From Mytilus edulis (Eukaryota; Mollusca; Bivalvia; Mytilida; Mytilidae), in the NCBI RefSeq assembly GCF_963676685.1, contig NC_092344.1, positions 50,862,830 through 50,926,829 of the forward strand: a stretch of 64,000 bases of DNA, in the 5' to 3' direction. This document shows, one piece after another, positions 1 through 12,964 of the stretch. A model generated the notes under the pieces. The model had not been told where the DNA came from. It ran no database searches and worked only from the letters and a program-made list of their open reading frames with translations. Position 1 is the stretch's first letter, and each line of letters opens with the position of its first letter. Both the position numbers and the translations under genes were made by a program.

Positions 1-1060
1 TAGAAGAAATAAATCACTTCCAATTACATTGGTATATATTAAATAGCAGATTTTCTATATTTTTTAACTGATCAAACGACTTTTATTACGTTATACATGT
101 ACAAATATCGAAGTGAATAGAAGGTTATCCAACTCATCGGAGAAATATTTTTATAAGATTGCATACGAAAACATCATTGTTTACGTTTCTTCGTTCCCCG
201 TTTTTAACAGTCTCTTCCTAAATAAAACTCTGCATTTAATTCATGGAATTTTAATCGTAATTTACCTTGTTTGCCTTGGATTTACATTCATTTAAGATCC
301 TGTTTTGACAAATGTTCAAACGAAATTTGTACAGTGGATGAATTATGGGATATTAATGAAAAAAGTGTTGTATAACGTAAAAAAACTATATATACATTTG
401 CACCATCTCGTCAATTTAGCCAGACTTATCCATAACGATTATAAATGATATCTGGGAGTCTGGAACTCAGAAAAATATACTGGATCTGAACAAGAATGAA
501 ACATTTGCCCCTGGACGTTCGGCTACAAAAAAAAACATGCATTTTTCTTTGCCTTCTTCAAATTATATTAACAGTATACTATTCCAAGAAGAGAACTTCC
601 CATACATGTACTTTTTATTCTATTTTTAAAATAAAGTATATGAATCAGTCATGTGAGTGTTGGATGATGCCATTAAATAGTTTTGATTAAAAAAAAACCA
701 TCACAAACTAACTGAATTAAACATGTTAAAAAGTCACTTTAGCATGTTTAATGATGGTTCATTATTATGGATACAGAGAGAAAATAACGGCGCGCTAAAT
801 TCTTAGATATGGTATAAATACATCTTGTCGCTATTTGTCTGCCATTACTGGATATCACACAGGTTCCCGTAAAATTTTGACGTCATAAAACAAAATATCT
901 GACGCCACAATGGAAAAGTCATTGTTGTATGCTTCAAAAGTTTAAGAGGCCGGGTCAGCCAGGATTAGCGATAAGGTATATTGTGTTTCAAAGTTGGTGT
1001 CATTTTTATCATACGATCCGTCCTCACATAGAAATAATATTGGTTTACCATGTTTACAAT
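1..1060. other. AT-rich intergenic DNA, nothing recognised
   Basis: No exon-like reading frame, RNA gene or clear repeat was seen. The short open frames are chance frames in AT-rich DNA. Confidence 0.5.
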
Positions 1061-1069
1061 GAGGTCATA

Positions 1070-3360
1070 TATACATGTATATTTACATGATAAAGTGTAA
1101 ATAAGTTCAGTTTTGGTTGATGCGGTCAAATAATTTTGTTAAAACAACTCTCACTCAGTCTGATATATCGAAACCACTGAAATTTGTTTACAATTCAATA
1201 TTTTGAATAAAAAGAGGACTTGCTGATATTCTAAATTGATGTGGAAATTTTTTTGTAGCCAATGTGTTCCAATATTCATTGATATTACTGTCATTTGAAT
1301 TAAAAAATCCATCGTAATATGTATTACTATAAATGATTTAGTATGCGGCTATATATATATATTAAGATTTACATAACAAAGTGTAATTATGGTCAGTTTT
1401 GTTGATGCTGTCACATATGGTCAGTTTTGGTTGATGCTGTCAAATATGGTCAGTTTTGTTTGATGCGGACAAATAATTTTGTTATATTCATGAGTCAGTC
1501 TGAGATATCAAAACTACTGAAATTAGTTTACGATTCAAAATTTTGATGAAAAAGAGGACATGCTGGCACTATAAACTGATGTGAGCATAATTTTATTTTC
1601 CAATATTGCTTTCATTTATATTAAACAATCCTTCATGATATAAAAATATACGTGATTTACTTTGCGGCTATTAAGATTGACATCATGTACATAATAAAGT
1701 GCAAATATGGTCAGTTTTGGTTGATGCGGACAAATTATTTTGTTATACCAGTCAGTCTGAGGTATGAAAACTACTGATATTTGTTTATGATGCAATATTT
1801 TGAATAAAAAGAGGACATGCTGGCATTCTAAATTGATGCAAATGAAATTAGGTAGCATTGTTTCCCAATATTTCTATCATTTGTATTTTCATGATTTTAC
1901 AATCCATCCTTACATAAAAATATTACAGATTTACTATGCGACTATAAGAGTTACATAAAAAAGAGCAAATATGGTCAGTTTTGGTTGATGCAGTCAAATA
2001 TGGTCAGTTTTGGTTGATGCTGTCAAATATGGTCAGTTTTGATTGATGCAGACAAATAATTTTGTTACATGATTACATGTTACTGTCAGTCTGAGGTATG
2101 AAAACTACTGATATTTGTTTCTGATGCGATATTTTGAATATAAATAGGAAATGGTGGCACTCTCAATGATGCGAGAGAAAAAAATTGTGGTCATTGATTT
2201 CCAATATTGTAGTTATTTATATACTACAGTCCCACTTGACCTAAAATTGTAACTGAACTACTGTGCAGCTATTTAGATTTACATAAAAAAAAAAAAGCAA
2301 ATATGGTAAGTTTTGGTTGATGCGGTCAAAGGATTTTATGATACGACTCAGAAGTATGAAAACTACTGATATTTGTTTATGATTCAATATTTTGATAAAA
2401 AGAGGACATGCTGGCATTCTAAATTGATGCAAATGAAATTAGGTAGCATTGTGTCCCAATATTTCTATCATTTGTATTTTCATGATTTTACAATCCATCC
2501 TTACATAAAAAATATTACAGATTTACTATGCGACTATAAGAGTTACATAAAAAAAGAGCAAATATGGTCAGTTTTGGTTGATGCAGTCAAATATGGTCAG
2601 TTTTGGTTGATGCTGTCAAATATGGTCAGTTTTGATTGATGCAGACAAATAATTTTGTTACATGATTACATGTTACTGTCAGTCTGAGGTATGAAAACTA
2701 CTGATATTTGTTTCTGATGCGATATTTTGAATATAAATAGGAAATGGTGGCACTCTCAATGATGCGAGAGAAAACAATTGTGGTCATTGATTTCCAATAT
2801 TGTAGTTATTTATATACTACAGTCCCACTTGACCTAAAATTATAACCTGAACTACTGTGCAGCTATTTAGATTTACATTAAAAAAAAAAGCAAATATGGT
2901 AAGTTTTGGTTGATGCGGTCAAAGGATTTTATGATACGACTCAGAAGTATGAAAACTACTGATATTTGTTTATGATTCAATATTTTGAATAAAAAGAGGA
3001 CATGGCAGATCAAAAGGGGGGGGGGTTCAGGAGTTGGAACCCCCTTTTTTTTGACGATCAATGCATTTGAATGGGAACATATAGTTGGAACCCCCCCCCC
3101 CCCCCCCCACCCCACCCCTTTTTAAAATGGCTGAATCTGCCCCTGCATGCTGGCACTATAAATTGATGCGAACAAAATTGTTTTCCAATATTGCTGTAAC
3201 TTGTATAGTACAGTCCCTCTTGACATAAAATTAAAACTGAAGTACTGTGCAGCTATATAGATTTGCAGAAAGAAAGAGCAAATAATGTCAGTTTAGATTG
3301 ATGTGGTCAACAGATTTTTGTTAAACAGGTCCGTCCAGGTATGAAAACTACTCGTAAACA
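1070..3360. repeat. Degenerate tandem repeat array (roughly 250-300 bp units) with a 592-bp higher-order duplication
   Basis: The phrase GGTCAGTTTTGGTTGATG, followed by a CAGTCTGAGGTATGAAAACT block and a AAAAGAGGACATGCTGGCA block, recurs about seven times in direct orientation. Within it, a stretch of about 592 bp is nearly identical at roughly 1740-2332 and 2333-2925: the AGGACATGCTGGCATTCTAA block occurs near 1811 and again near 2403. The last unit is interrupted by a small G/C-tract element at 3005-3145. The open frames over this region are non-coding by-products of the repeat. Confidence 0.8.
3005..3145. mobile_element. G/C-tract MITE, copy 1, inserted in a tandem repeat unit
   Basis: The 141-bp insert begins GCAGATC and ends GAATCTGCCCCTG. 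It carries long G and C tracts around a conserved core containing ATGCATTTGAATGGG. It is flanked by CATG on both sides (3001-3004 and 3146-3149). Other units of the surrounding tandem repeat read straight through GGACATGCTGG, which gives the empty site. The left end seems to lack the first few bases seen in the copy at 22391-22556. Confidence 0.75.
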
Positions 3361-3399
3361 GATATTACATTTGGTTAATGAGGTCAGATAATTTTTCAA

Positions 3400-4250
3400 A
3401 ATTCCACCCAGAAAAAAATATTTTCTGGTAGGAATCTAAAAATATTCAAATGTAAGTGTATACTAACAAATACACAACTGGGTCAATGATTTAAGTTTTA
3501 ATCTCAACAAGAAAGAACAAAGGAAATTCATGGAATACATTCATTTTTAAGAAAATGGACTTTTTAAATGTGTAAGGAAACTGCAATATATGCACTTGCT
3601 AGAAATCGTGTTATACATAAACATGAAGATAAGCCAAAAATATGCCTAGATGAAATTGAGAGTGAATTAATGAGTAAAATTATGCACTATAATTATTGTT
3701 GAATTAATTGATTACTAAATATTTTTGGCAGGCAGATAAAAAATCATTTTGAATGTATAAGAATTACCTTCAGTCTTCATAAGCCATATTTTCCGTTACA
3801 TTTCTATATTGTAGTTGTGTGACCCTTGCTTGCAGCATTGTGTTCCAACACAACTTTTCATTCTTTCCCCTCCAACTTTTGTATTTGTGAACTGGAACTT
3901 GCTTGCATTTAACACTGCAAAATGTGTGTTATGAGCAAACAAGAATCCAGTTCAAGATAACTTCCAGGTAGAAACATTTTCTGGTAGGAATTTATAACTT
4001 AATTCTGGTAGGAATCTTGAACATGTAGGAAAATAAATAATCAAATCAGATTTTCAAAACAGAAAAAAATCCATACAGACTTTTAAAATTCCAACTAGAT
4101 AGTAGGATATTTGTAGTAGGAATATAAAAAAAATCCAGTCAGAATTTTGTTGAATTTCCATGTCCGCCTACTTTCTATATGAAATCTTTGATGCTAGGTA
4201 GATTTCTACTTCATTCCTACTAGTGGCTAGGAGGAATCCTACTACTTATT
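3400..4250. repeat. Region with dispersed TGGTAGGAAT motifs, possible degenerate inverted-repeat element
   Basis: The motif CTGGTAGGAAT or a close variant recurs near 3428, 3990, 4006 and 4113. Its complement ATTCCTAC recurs near 4214-4245, so the ends look inverted. No coding potential and no clear target duplication were found. Confidence 0.35.
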
Positions 4251-5230
4251 TCGTACGAGTATTCTTATCATAAGGCAGCTGTGGCTTTCCATAGATTATC
4301 TCGATAATTAGAAAAATACTATGTTGAGTGCAGCATGACAAGACACAAATATGTCAGCGCATTTGAACATTGTATAAGGAGTACAAAACCGACTGTGATC
4401 GTAGTATACAATGTAGTTAGCCAATACTCAATACTCTTATTCGACGGAAACAAAATAAGCTACCAATTTCAGAACTCTGACTGATAAATGGTCTACCCTA
4501 ATTTGATTCATTAAAACTCGGTTCCATAAATAAAAATAAACTCTGTTTAACACCGAGGACTGCGCGGGTAATGATATTATGGTCACCCGCACATCTTTTG
4601 TTCAATAGTATGGAACGTGCAGGAAGAATAAATACGAAACCACATCCGGTCAGAATTGAAATGTTTAATTCGATACACGTGTTTATACCCTTTCAACAAA
4701 CTTTCGGATGTTCCGACGTTACGCCCGATGTTCGTACCTCATTAAAAAAAATTACGTGTTCAGCAAGATAGAGGTCTCAAAATTTCAATTTTGTTATTTA
4801 AAATAAATTTCTGTTGTACGTATTTTAAAATATATGTTTTCAAAAGAAAAACGAAGAAAATAATTGTATAAACTATGTTTTATGTTATATGCGACAAACT
4901 TCAATTAAATAGAAAAACGGGATTTTTTAGGGTGTCCCGCGTAACATGTTTCGTTTATTGTAACAACTGAACCTTGATTTTTATCTTAAAGTCATAAGAA
5001 ACCTCAAAATAAAAAAATAATGCATATGGTTTTTTTTATAACTCAATGGATATTTTTTATTATAAAACTTATGTACATATGCTTTTTTCTAAAAAAAAAA
5101 TCTTTAATTTGTTCATATTCAGAAGAAGTTTACTTTAAGTCAATTGCTACCTTCCAGGAATTCCTCCACATATTTTCCGTATGCAAAGTGACCTCAGTGT
5201 GACCCATCTCGTTAAATCCGGTGTCCTATA
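4251..5230. other. Intergenic, nothing recognised
   Basis: AT-rich sequence without exon signatures or a repeat I can name. The 66-codon open frame near 4571 has no recognisable protein features. Confidence 0.4.
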
Positions 5231-5400
5231 GCCATTCTTTCCCCATGCCAATTTTTTCGGGGGAAAAACTGGATCGATCCAATTATTCCCCCCGGAAAAA
5301 TTGGCATGATCCAACTTTCCCCCCTCAGTGTTATGGGGAAAAACCAGGATCAAGCCATTTTCCCCCCTTATAGTACGAGAAGCTAATGTTTCCCCCTTGA
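5231..5400. repeat. G/C-tract repeat with a strong hairpin
   Basis: Alternating CCCCC and GGGGG tracts punctuate ordinary sequence. The arms at 5244-5263 (CATGCCAATTTTTTCGGGGG) and 5288-5308 are near-perfect reverse complements around a 24-base loop. It resembles the style of the G/C-tract MITEs elsewhere in the window but does not share their core. Confidence 0.6.
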
Positions 5401-5409
5401 ATAATAACG

Positions 5410-7840
5410 TCGCCGACGTCAGCACCGTGTATCATCAGTACACCGGATATAGGTACTAACCAGGCGGGGATGATCGATTTTGACCTTACAAGGTAACGAA
5501 GATCTTTGTTTTGCTTTATCAATATTCAATGAACATCCGGTGATCGTAATACGCATGGATGTCCTTAAAATAACTATAATTATCTGATTGTACATGTTTA
5601 ACACGTGCTCAATATCCATGCTTTTTGTTGTTGTTGACAAACAGGTGACAATAGTTAAACTTGGGCTTCAAAACACGAACTTTAATTACCTGCCATATTT
5701 TTACAACAACACTGATCGATTGAAAACAAAATTGACGATTATACGAAATTTATGCGAAAAAAATGATAAAATCGTTCACAGAAGAGTTTATATGCATTGG
5801 TAAAGAATTGGAATAACATTATTTTTCACCGGTCCCTCGTTTCATATGACTTTAACCATTAAATATTTAAAAAAAACGGATTTTTTCATTGTCTAACAGA
5901 AATGTTTCTTCAGTCGTTTACGCAATATTTTATGATGTAATATCATAATTCCATAAAAAAAAATGCATTCCATGCAACTAAGGCATTTCTGTCCCACTGG
6001 GAATTTTTAGGTTTTGAGAGTTCAAAAAAATTAATCTAAAATTGAAAAAAGTTGTTTTGCTTAATTTTCAAAATTTCTAGACAAATATCCTGAACAATAT
6101 AAAATAATGATTTATGGGCGATTTTTCAACGGCTTACAATGTTGTCGCACTTCCATTTTTTGGCATAAAAACGAACTTAGTTTTATAATAACTCAAATTA
6201 ACGGCAATATTTTCGTATCCGTGCTCTGATAAAATCGAATTTTATGATTTTTCAAAATGTAATTTTTTCTCAATTTTCAAAAAATCTAAAATACATCAAT
6301 TTACTATAAGTAATTTAAAATCACCGTCGATCTTTCGGAGTCTTAATAGAATGTCACACTTGCGATAAAACGACGTTTCAGACTCAATTTTAACCAGAAC
6401 GTTACAAACCATTTTTCTGATTATTTAAAAGATTTTGAAAACGGTTAAAATATATGACCTTTTTATATTCTACCACATGCCGTTGAATTTTAAAATATAT
6501 AGTTTTGACCGAAACCCTGGCATATTTTAACCTAAACGATATGAAGTCTCATTATTGAAGGAAGCGAATATTCAGGTTTGTAGACACAACTGAAATCTTG
6601 ATTCGGTTCACAATTTGAAACCTACTCGTGGATACAAACTTCACATTAATTTTTTACTTTACAACCGGACAAGCTAAATATTTATTTTATGTTATTTATG
6701 CGACGAATGTATAATTAAAAATTATGACATGTGTACTTACTAGTTAAAACACAATTGCATGGTAGCAATGATGTCGTGCCTTTATATATTGATATTTGAC
6801 CTGATGAAACCACAAAACTGACACTAAATATGCAATGACTGACTTAATTGCAGAGAGACCCCTTCTGTCCCTATAAACAGATGAAGAAAATGCAAAGCAC
6901 TATTTATTTTGCGCATTTACTTGCCCTGAATACCTAAGAAAAATTGAAGATGACGATTTCGCGGGGCGTTTTTTTTTTGTACAGAAAAAAAAAATCATTC
7001 ATAGACCGTACTTCGAAGCATATTTGAAAAGATCCAAATAAAATTGTCGTTCTAATTGATTACCGGTAGACAAAAACATAACATCACGATACTAAACGAA
7101 ATAGTCGTTATCATGCTACCACAGCAGTTAGTCCAGTATAAAAGAGTTAATTCCCGATTTTAACCTACTCGTCCCGAAACCGTCCGTTTGGAATTCGTAC
7201 TAGAAATAATGGAATTTCAAGGTAGATTATGCAATAAATGTTGCTATGAAAAAATATGATTTATGATCAATACAGACATTAAAAACATCAAGATTAACAT
7301 AGACTTATAGTTTCTAGTACATATCCTTAGGAATGTCACTGTCTCATAGGTGAAATAGAGATTGAAAATATATATGCGATATAAAGCAAATTACGTTCCA
7401 ACAAATTAAAATACATTTATCAACCAAGCTCCAGATTCTTGGTATCGTTTTTGTTATACTGTAACGCAAATAAACAGTGAAGGAATTAAAAGAATTATTT
7501 AGTTATTGTTCCATGTACACACCAATAAAATGGAATGTATTGATCACAAACAAATGAGCAAACACACACTAATCATTTGTCAATAACATAAACGTTAGTA
7601 AAGTTTAACATTTTTAAAGATAAGCTCGATTACTGAAAAAGTCTCGACGTCGTGTTACACTTGTATGTACGAACATCGCGCGTAACGTCTCCATATGTTA
7701 TCTATTGCAAAAATTATATCCATACCCGTACACCATATTCCTCTTTTGTAAGAAGTTACGGTCAGTCAACATTTCCCGCCCTTATCCTGGACGACTTATT
7801 TACAGAACAAATCTCATTTATTCCTATATATCTTTAACCT
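5410..7840. other. Intergenic, nothing recognised
   Basis: AT-rich DNA with many short A and T runs. No exon, RNA gene or named repeat could be supported. Confidence 0.4.
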
Positions 7841-7844
7841 ATCC

Positions 7845-8155
7845 TGAAAATACTGGAAATATCCCTACTGGACGTAAACCGCTAAAAAAACATGAAATAT
7901 TACCCACTGGACATAAAGCGGTAAACAATACAAGAACTATTACCCACTGGACGTAAAGCGTTAAAGAATACATGAAATATTACCCACTGTACGTAAAGAG
8001 CTAAATAATACATGAAATATCCCCAACTGTGCGTAAAGCGCAAAAAATACATGAAATATTACCAACAGGACATAAATCGTTAAAGAATACATGAAATATC
8101 CGCCACTGTACGTTAACCGCTAAAAATACATATATATTACCAGCTGGACGTAAAA
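7845..8155 (+). repeat. Minisatellite of about 46 bp, about seven copies
   Basis: The core TACCCACTGGACGTAAAGCG followed by (T/G)AAAxAATACATGAAATAT is repeated about seven times with substitutions and small indels. The short open frames across it merely read the repeat. Confidence 0.75.
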
Positions 8156-8214
8156 GCAACGTCAAAGGATGAATGAACAGCTGATTTTATTGAAGATTAT
8201 CATTATAGCATACA

Positions 8215-8395
8215 ATGGATTCATTTATATTCGTGGGTACCAATTTTCGTAGATAAAGAAAAACTTGAATGTTCTTATATATCTAATTTCGTTGTTTTGC
8301 CGAGGTCTGCATACAAGCATATAGAAAATTTGTGGTTTACCTGTACCCACGAAATCCACGAAAATTGGCATCCAGGGAATAATAATTAATCCACA
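8215..8395. mobile_element. Fold-back MITE-like repeat
   Basis: ATTCGTGGGTACCAATTTTCGT near 8229-8250 is partly mirrored by ACGAAAATTGGCATCCAGGGAAT near 8358-8380, with a further inverted GTACCCACGAAATCC. The layout resembles short palindromic elements common in mollusc genomes. No target duplication could be fixed. Confidence 0.5.
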
Positions 8396-8756
8396 TTAAT
8401 CACTTGTCTGTTTACTAGACATGAGTGGTACCACTAGTGGAAAAGAAACAGTTTCCCAGTGGAGAATCTGAGTTCACCCAGGTACATGTAGTCGCGGGGT
8501 TATTTTTGTTCAAATTCTAGTTTTCTGAATTTGATTTTTAATTTGATCGTGGATGTAAAAAGTATCGAATAATGTTAACCCGATTTGTGCATATGAGCAT
8601 ATAAAGCCGCTTGCACACAATACGTTCCAAAAAAAAATGATGATCGAAGAGTATACTAAGTTCGGCCATATAATATGTTTAAATATGAAATAATGGCAAT
8701 GTGGCATAATTGTTGATGAGACACTTATTAGTACCAATTGACCAAAAAATGTGAGC

Positions 8757-8950
8757 TATAACTATCTGCTAACCTGTCCGGAGAATTTAAGATCAAACCC
8801 AGTTTTGGTTGGGTTCGTGATGCTTAGTCTTGAGTTCTTTGTGTTGTGTTTTGTGTACTTTTGTTTGTCTGCGGATCTTTTTTTTTCTAGTCATGGCGTT
8901 GTCCGTTTATTTTCGATTTATGAGTACATGTATCTTTGCCTCTCTTCTAA
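8757..8950 (+). repeat. Mussel interspersed repeat (family E)
   Basis: Contains GTTGTGTTTTGTGTACTTTT, then a TTTGTCTGCGG block and AGTCATGGCGTTGTCCGTTT. I recognise this as a common Mytilus interspersed repeat, probably the tail of a retroelement. A more diverged relative is at 10545-10710. Confidence 0.55.
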
Positions 8951-8959
8951 CCAATTTGA

Positions 8960-10090
8960 AATGTGATTTAATGGCTTTTACCAGACTTTTAGACCACATG
9001 TAGACTGCAATTGGAGTTCAAATGATATTCTGCATAGACGTAAAACGATTAGAGTATTTGATGTTTCATATAAGGTTTGAGGTCATTTTTTAATATGAAT
9101 TTCAAACCATCTGAAATAAAATATTGGTTATATAATGCTAAATTCTTAAAAGATTAATTTGCCAATGAAACAATTAAAAATTCACAACGAGATCATGCAA
9201 CTTTTAAATGACGAGGATATTAGCAACCATACAATCTTCAACAATGCAATTATACATATTTTACACTCAAACACGTATATCAACTTTATGATAAAAAGAA
9301 ATAATTACCGAACCAAAACATGCAAGAAAACATCCATGGATTTGTGTGCATTGTCTGATAAACTTCATCCTCGGGTTGGTCTCTAATAGCCAGAAAAAAA
9401 TCATACTTTTCACTTCTTGTCAGCTGTTTACGTTGTAAATCTAGAAATATATAAAAGTTAATATATTTAACTTCAGAAACGTATATTATTTTGATTTGTA
9501 AATGCAGTTATTGCCCTTTGTGTGTTATTTAAAGCACGATTATGTTATATATTTCATATGTGTCATAACGAGACGTACAAATCAATAAACACAGCACCTA
9601 AGCTAAATATTTAAATGCATATTAAATGTATTATAAACAACCTACCGTTATAAGATATTTGGTCGATTTTCTTTTCTTTAATTTTATATTTGGATTTACA
9701 TGAATTGATTCCCATTATCAACAAATGATATACATTTGTATATTTAATTAACAACATGTAAACAGATCGCTGCGCCACCTATACACCTAACAAGCAAGAG
9801 TTGAACAACCTTGCATATATAGCGGAATTCAATCTTCCTAATCCAAACGTTGGAATGTCCTATCATTCGCAAGAACCAACTACTTGGAAACCAACATATG
9901 ATTTTATGATTCTTAATCATCTCCTTCCCCCCCTTTTTTCTTTTGTTACATTAAGTTGTCCCTCCCTAAACCAAATGAAGATTATGCAATACTTTTCACA
10001 GATTATCTTCAGAGATATAATATGCTTGTAGGAGAGTCTCTCCTTAAACCAATACAATTTTTAGTTCATAAAGTATATTCAGTTTCAGGA
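8960..10090. other. Intergenic, nothing recognised
   Basis: No supported gene or repeat. The 75- and 76-codon open frames near 9159 and 9801 show no family resemblance or splice context. Confidence 0.4.
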
Positions 10091-10099
10091 CGAGAATAG

Positions 10100-10170
10100 T
10101 ATATATAGAATAGGTAACGAATAGGGAATAGGGAATAGGTAACGAATAGGGAATAGGGAATAGGTAACCA
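10100..10170 (+). repeat. Short tandem repeat of GGGAATAGGTAACGAATA
   Basis: Units of GAATAGGTAAC and GAATAGGGAATAGG repeat two to three times between about 10106 and 10169. Confidence 0.7.
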
Positions 10171-10544
10171 ACTTGACGTCCATAATATATACATTGTATA
10201 ATCAAGTCAAACCAGGATTAAAAATTTATAAATGGATAATGTTTATATGGACTGTCACTGAAATAGGAGGTATGTTGGAATTTGGACGATTTTTTGCTTA
10301 GCAGCAAATCATCTGCATGATGCACTTCAATGAGTGAGTTGTTACAAAAGGTTTTTTTTCTTTTCATATGCTTCGAATTCGAAAGGGTCAGTAGTTCTTA
10401 ATTTCTACAACTTTATCAAAAGCAAGCTTTGAAATTGGGGTTTGTCCTTTTAAAGCTTGGAAATCGTAAACATTGTACAAAATCCGTTAGCTTATAATAA
10501 GTTCTTTACACAAGTGTATTTGGAGGATGGGGGTCGTGTTGCTC

Positions 10545-10710
10545 AGTTATTTTTTTGTTTCTATGTTGTGTTTTGTTAACTGTTACAGTTGTTTTTCTTT
10601 TCGTCGTTTTACGTATATTTGCCATAGTTATTGTTATTTAGTTTTCGATTAATGTATTTGAATGTCATCTTATTAATAAGCTTTCGTCCCTCTTTTAATT
10701 CAATTAGAAT
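10545..10710 (+). repeat. Diverged copy of mussel interspersed repeat family E
   Basis: Shares the TTCTATGTTGTGTTTTGTTA start, the TTTTCGATTAATG middle and the TTTCGTCCCTCTTTT end with the copy near 8757, with extra internal sequence. Confidence 0.45.
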
Positions 10711-10924
10711 ATTGGTTCTAGAATCAAAACTGTATAAAACAAAACTATATGTTTAAGAACGTAAAGTATATGATGCTTGATTGTTTATCACCTTATACCC
10801 ATTTGCAGCTGTGAAATGAAAAATAATTGTAACAAGAGTGCGCACACTGAAATATCTCGCCTTCTTTACTTATCATTGATATTAGGTTGATACATGTAGT
10901 TCTAAATATAAAGCTTTGTTACAA

Positions 10925-11228
10925 CTGTCACATAAACTTAACATAAACTAAGAAAACTAAACATTGACCAATGAAACTTGAAAATGAGGTCAAGGTCAGA
11001 TGAACCATGCCAGGCAGGCATATACAGCTAACAATTCTTCCATACAACAAATATAGTTGACCGATTGCTTATAGTTTAAGAAAAGCAGACCAAAACACAA
11101 AAACTTAACACTCAGCAATGAACCCTGAAAATAAGGTCAAGCTCAAAATAAAACCTGCACGACTGACATATAGTTCATGAAATATTTCCATACACCAAAA
11201 ATAGTTGACCTATTGCATAAAGTATTAA
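10925..11228 (+). repeat. 149-bp-period repeat, partial array with AGGTCA direct repeats
   Basis: About two units carrying AAAATGAGGTCAAGGTCAGA and GACCAAAACACAAAAACTTA, the same family as the better preserved array at 28535-29190. It is interrupted on the right by the TCCCATGGGA element. Confidence 0.65.
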
Positions 11229-11700
11229 CACTGGACACTTTTAATTTGCAAAACACTCATTTGCAAATCCGCCGCCGCCTCAAACAAGAGCTACAATATC
11301 ATGTATATAACCAAAATGTGCGGAATTACATGGGATTCAATAATTTCATTGGTTTTATACTGTTACTTTCATATTTATTTTGCAATTTGAATTATAAAAA
11401 CATGGGATTTTCAATATCCCATGGGACAGGGCAAAATCCCATGGGATTTACCATTATCCCATGGGATTTTGGTTAAATCCCATGGGATTTTTTTTGGTCC
11501 CATGGGATTATTGTAGTCCCATGGGACAAAAAAAATCCCATGGGACTATAATTATCCCATGGGATTTTTAATATCCCATGGGACAAAATAAAATCCTATG
11601 GGATTAAAATTATAAATATATATATATAAATATAAAGTTATGTGTATGTTACAATGAATGCTGTTTGGTAGTAAAATGTTTTAAATGTATACGAGTTTTT
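11228..11700 (+). repeat. TCCCATGGGA palindrome-array element, copy 1
   Basis: The element starts ACACTGGACACTTTTAATTT, has a CCGCCGCCGCCTCAAAC block, and then carries nine perfect and one imperfect (TCCTATGGGA) 10-bp palindromes between about 11416 and 11603. Spacers of 4-13 bp are made mostly of A and T. An AT-rich tail containing TATGTGTATGTTACAATG follows. The same element occurs in reverse orientation at 28045-28535. Confidence 0.8.
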
Positions 11701-12960
11701 TTTATATTTTTTATATATACATATATATAATTTTGTCACAAACATGTTTTTTATTTGTTTATATGACAATAAAGATTATTCTTATTTTGGAATGTATAAT
11801 AATAATATTTTACAGTCAAAGAATAAAGTCCTTTCACTGAAACAAAATGATGAAATTTCTAAATAAATGAAAAAATATTGTTTTGAAATCTTTGTCTTGT
11901 TTATTCTATTATGAAAAATAGAACTGAAAAAATATTTCATATTCTGACTGAATAGTTCACTCTTTTCATGAGGTAAGATTTTCTTTGTTATAGGTTCATT
12001 GCAATACTTGTATAGGCAAACGATTTGAATTATATATAACTTTGTGGTGTACATAATAGTATGCTTATATTTGCAAATTTATAATATAAACACTTTTTGT
12101 TAAAGTTTTTGCTTTCTTTATTCACAACTTGCTATGTACAATTATTCAGTCCACTATATAAGAGTGAAGTCAATAAATAATTTCATTCACTAGAATATTC
12201 CAGCAATTCTTAGACAAAACATTTTTTCAATCTGTTCTTCAAAGATCTTCCTCTGTACATCTTTATTGAATCGAGAGATTCAAATGAGAAGACAAAGCAA
12301 GTTTATTTGGACAACACCATTCTAATATCTTGTTCATTCGTTCCATCTTTCAATTGATAATTACATTGTTGTATTTATATGATCAAGTTCACACTATGGA
12401 GAAAAATATCAGCTTTAAGTTTTCCGTTTAGTATTGATCTGTGAATGATGACCATGAAAATCCAGATTTCTGACCTACAAATACACAAACTCAAAAATTA
12501 TCAGTGAAGAGATCAATAAAATGGCTATTTTATCATGTTTATGATTAATATGATAAACTTTCATTTAAATATTCAAATACTAAATTACAGAAATCGCTTA
12601 AATTTTATAATAGTTTAGTTAAAGTACAGCTTATTTAAAATTATAATAAAAAATATAGGCCACCGTTGAGTTAAATAAGATATTACATTTTTAATGCCAA
12701 AAAATGGCATTTTTGCACCAAAGGGAGATAATTTGGAGCTTTTTCAATGATATATGCATTTTAAAAGTCATCTGGGGCCAAACCGAATTGATTGTTTTGA
12801 ATGATTTGGTGTACCATATGATAAAGATATAAATAAATTGAGTTATGAAAAAAAAATATTAAAACATTTTTCTGAAATTGTTATACCCTAGAGCCTCCTT
12901 AAATGTCATTTGATCTCTATTGGAGAAATGTCTCATTGGAAATCAGACTGCTAAGTGTTT
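11701..12960. other. Intergenic, nothing recognised
   Basis: Strongly AT-rich. A 90-codon minus-strand open frame here is low-complexity and shows no domain. Confidence 0.4.
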
Positions 12961-12964
12961 CTTA

